From: Ascaris suum
Taxonomy: Eukaryota; Nematoda; Chromadorea; Rhabditida; Ascarididae
Direction of reading: 5' to 3'
DNA length: 64,000 nt
Assembly: GCA_013433145.1 (NCBI GenBank)
Contig: CM024176.1
Span: 1,240,001-1,304,000, forward strand
The notes under the pieces were generated by a model. It saw only the letters and a program-made list of their open reading frames with translations, was not told the DNA's origin and ran no database searches. This document shows, one piece after another, positions 62,180-64,000 of this stretch. The translations under genes and the position numbers were made by a program. The stretch's first letter is position 1, and each line of letters starts with the position of its first letter.

Positions 62180-62541
62180 GCTTTCTTCACCGACACCTTT
62201 AGTCCCCCATTCTCAAGAAGTCCTAAAAAAGCTGCATAAAAAATTCAAAATTCACAAAGATATAAAGGTTTGCGGATTGATTTCCATACTTTTCCAATGT
62301 TTACTGGAAAAATTTTTATATTCAGGATATTTCCGCCACTTCACACATAGACCGTAACACCTCCCACGTGACTGCACATGTAATGCAAAAAAACATGAAC
62401 ATATTGCGACAAACACGCAAAAAGATATCGGAAAAAATGCCCAACTATGGATCCATATTTTCCGGATTATCTCAATCCATAAACCTACAACCTTCACCAA
62501 AAAACGCAGATCCTGCAAGCATAAAATTTCCAACATTCTAA
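61716..62541 (+). pseudogene. Decayed coding block of unknown origin
   Basis: Four plus-strand open segments with protein-like composition follow one another in different phases: 61716-61820 (ATG start, MNGKFDLSVSRLLRT), 61805-61945, 62003-62239 (includes FTQWQARYGEKTIFRI) and 62281-62541 (includes RQTRRK-like NILRQTRKKISEKM). Stops and phase changes separate them, and I see no good splice sites at the joins, so a frameshifted pseudogene or transposon relic fits better than an intact gene. Local GC is higher than in the flanks. The family is not recognised. The minus-strand frame in the same place competes with this reading. Confidence 0.35.
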
Positions 62542-62544
62542 AAA

Positions 62545-62820
62545 AGAAGTGGACTGAATCCAGCAAACCGTTGTTGAGATAACGTGAACGATAGGGTAAA
62601 ACGACTTACAATCTTCTGTATCATACATATAATACAGAATACATTACGATCTTCTGTATTATAATATAATACAAAATAAAAAATGAGCCGATTCCAACAA
62701 CGCGTTCTTGAGATAACGTGAACGAAACGGCAAAATTACGACCTTCTGTATTATATAGTATAGAGAATATATAAATATATAATATATAAAGAAGTGCAGT
62801 AACACTATCGCTTAAGAAGG
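62545..62820. repeat. Two tandem copies of a ~134-bp module
   Basis: TTGAGATAACGTGAACGA occurs at about 62574 and again at about 62708, 134 bp apart. Each is preceded by a related 5' phrase (AGCAAACCGTTG, AACAACGCGTTC) and followed by CTTCTGTAT-type AT-rich text. They lie directly downstream of the decayed coding block and may be its 3' region. Confidence 0.6.
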
Positions 62821-63327
<507 letters not shown>

Positions 63328-63434
63328 AGAATAGATACTAAAAAGAAACATTTGGTAAGTGCAAAGATAGAAGCAATAGACCACTTTATAAGACCAGATG
63401 TTAACAATGCAGGAGTACCTATATGAATAAAAGG

Positions 63435-63500
63435 TGACCACGTTTCGGCCCTTATCCGTTGTCGTGTGCACCCGGGTTTTGCACGGGGCTTCGCCAGAAC
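63435..63500 (-). mobile_element. Possible retroelement tail fragment
   Basis: On the minus strand, CGGATAAGGGCCGAAACGTG follows a GC-rich stretch containing CCCGGGTGCACACGAC. AAGGGCCGAAACG-type tails are a pattern I associate with 3' ends of Penelope-like and related retroelements, and the adjoining AT microsatellite would be typical of an insertion boundary. No reverse transcriptase or endonuclease frame is present in the window. Confidence 0.2.
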
Positions 63501-64000
63501 GGTACGCATAACCCTTTTAGTACGAGAAATTGTATAGACAAGTTAATTACGCGCGGAGAAAGGGATAGAAACGAAAAGAGATAGAAAAACCTATAGATAA
63601 AATGTATATTACGAATGTATAATAAACACATAAATCACAAACTGCAGAACCTACTTCATCGGCGTAGTCCGTTTTCTTTCTTTTACCGACGCTTTCCACT
63701 TCTTCAGTACTAAAAAAGTTTTATCCGAAGGCCCATGCGAAGAGCAATAATAAGATATTAAAAGCAAACCTGGGGGAAGGCCGCATGACACTAGCGATCA
63801 ATGAAACGACCACTGCAAACAAACATTACCTATATAGACTTTCCTAATTATTAAGACATAACTACCCTGCAAGCTAGAATATTATATGAGACTCAATTTT
63901 AATACGCACTGGTATGAATAAAATATGCTTATCATCAAAAGTCAATATATGGTGTAGTGTTAAAAAGTGGGAACCAAATACAGTGTATTGAAATACCCCT
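63501..64000. other. Unassigned DNA at the window edge
   Basis: No supported gene. Mixed composition with short frames only. Confidence 0.5.

Noticed and set aside
63436..63475. Hammerhead ribozyme next to the GAAACG motif
   Set aside because: The essential CTGATGA or CTGANGA core is absent upstream on the minus strand, so no ribozyme fold is possible.
63505..63530. rRNA sarcin-ricin loop-like phrase AGTACGAGA
   Set aside because: Only nine bases match and the flanking sequence does not resemble 28S rRNA.

Overview
This is an AT-rich eukaryotic window with very low gene density. About the first 21 kb has no long reading frames, only short exon-sized runs of balanced coding composition bounded by GT/AG splice signals. 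Acceptors of the TTTTAG/TTTACAG type, short introns and low GC suggest an invertebrate, possibly a nematode; the assignment is weak. There are no rRNAs, operons or prokaryotic signals.

Layout. 1-21 kb: mostly unassigned AT-rich DNA with microsatellites (TTTTTG, TC, CTT, TTTA), two C runs of exactly 27 bases, a TATA/GC-box promoter candidate near 11.5 kb, and scattered candidate exons. The best of these are a secreted cysteine protein (signal-peptide exon at 16326, Cys exon at 17120), a plus-strand exon at 7873-8037 inside a GC pocket, and several minus-strand exons at 15.6-20.6 kb. 21.15-35.17 kb: two exons of a small Lys/Arg/Cys-rich protein are phase-compatible across one 13.7 kb intron. 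That intron encloses a satellite made almost only of TTAATT-type words. The satellite is a nested higher-order array: monomers of about 735 bp (L) and 417 bp (S), an L-L-S triplet of about 1.89 kb, and a six-monomer period of about 3.77 kb. Every S monomer carries an inverted copy of part of L.

35.2-37.0 kb: a short unique island with a Cys-containing terminal exon and its poly(A) signal, plus a possible small Cys-rich membrane protein. 37.06-61.17 kb: a second, unrelated tandem array of about 24 kb with a 51-bp unit (roughly 470 units). It is GC-richer, homogenised in the middle and diverged at both edges. Because 51 is 17 codons, long frames open in several phases; I read these as artefacts of the period. 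61.2-64 kb: a tRNA-like Pol III head, a decayed coding block of unknown origin, a duplicated 134-bp module, a 129-bp AT microsatellite and possible retroelement debris.

Nothing here can be joined into a known pathway. The main interest is two giant tandem arrays of opposite composition lying 2.2 kb apart, one of them apparently inside an intron of a small basic-protein gene.
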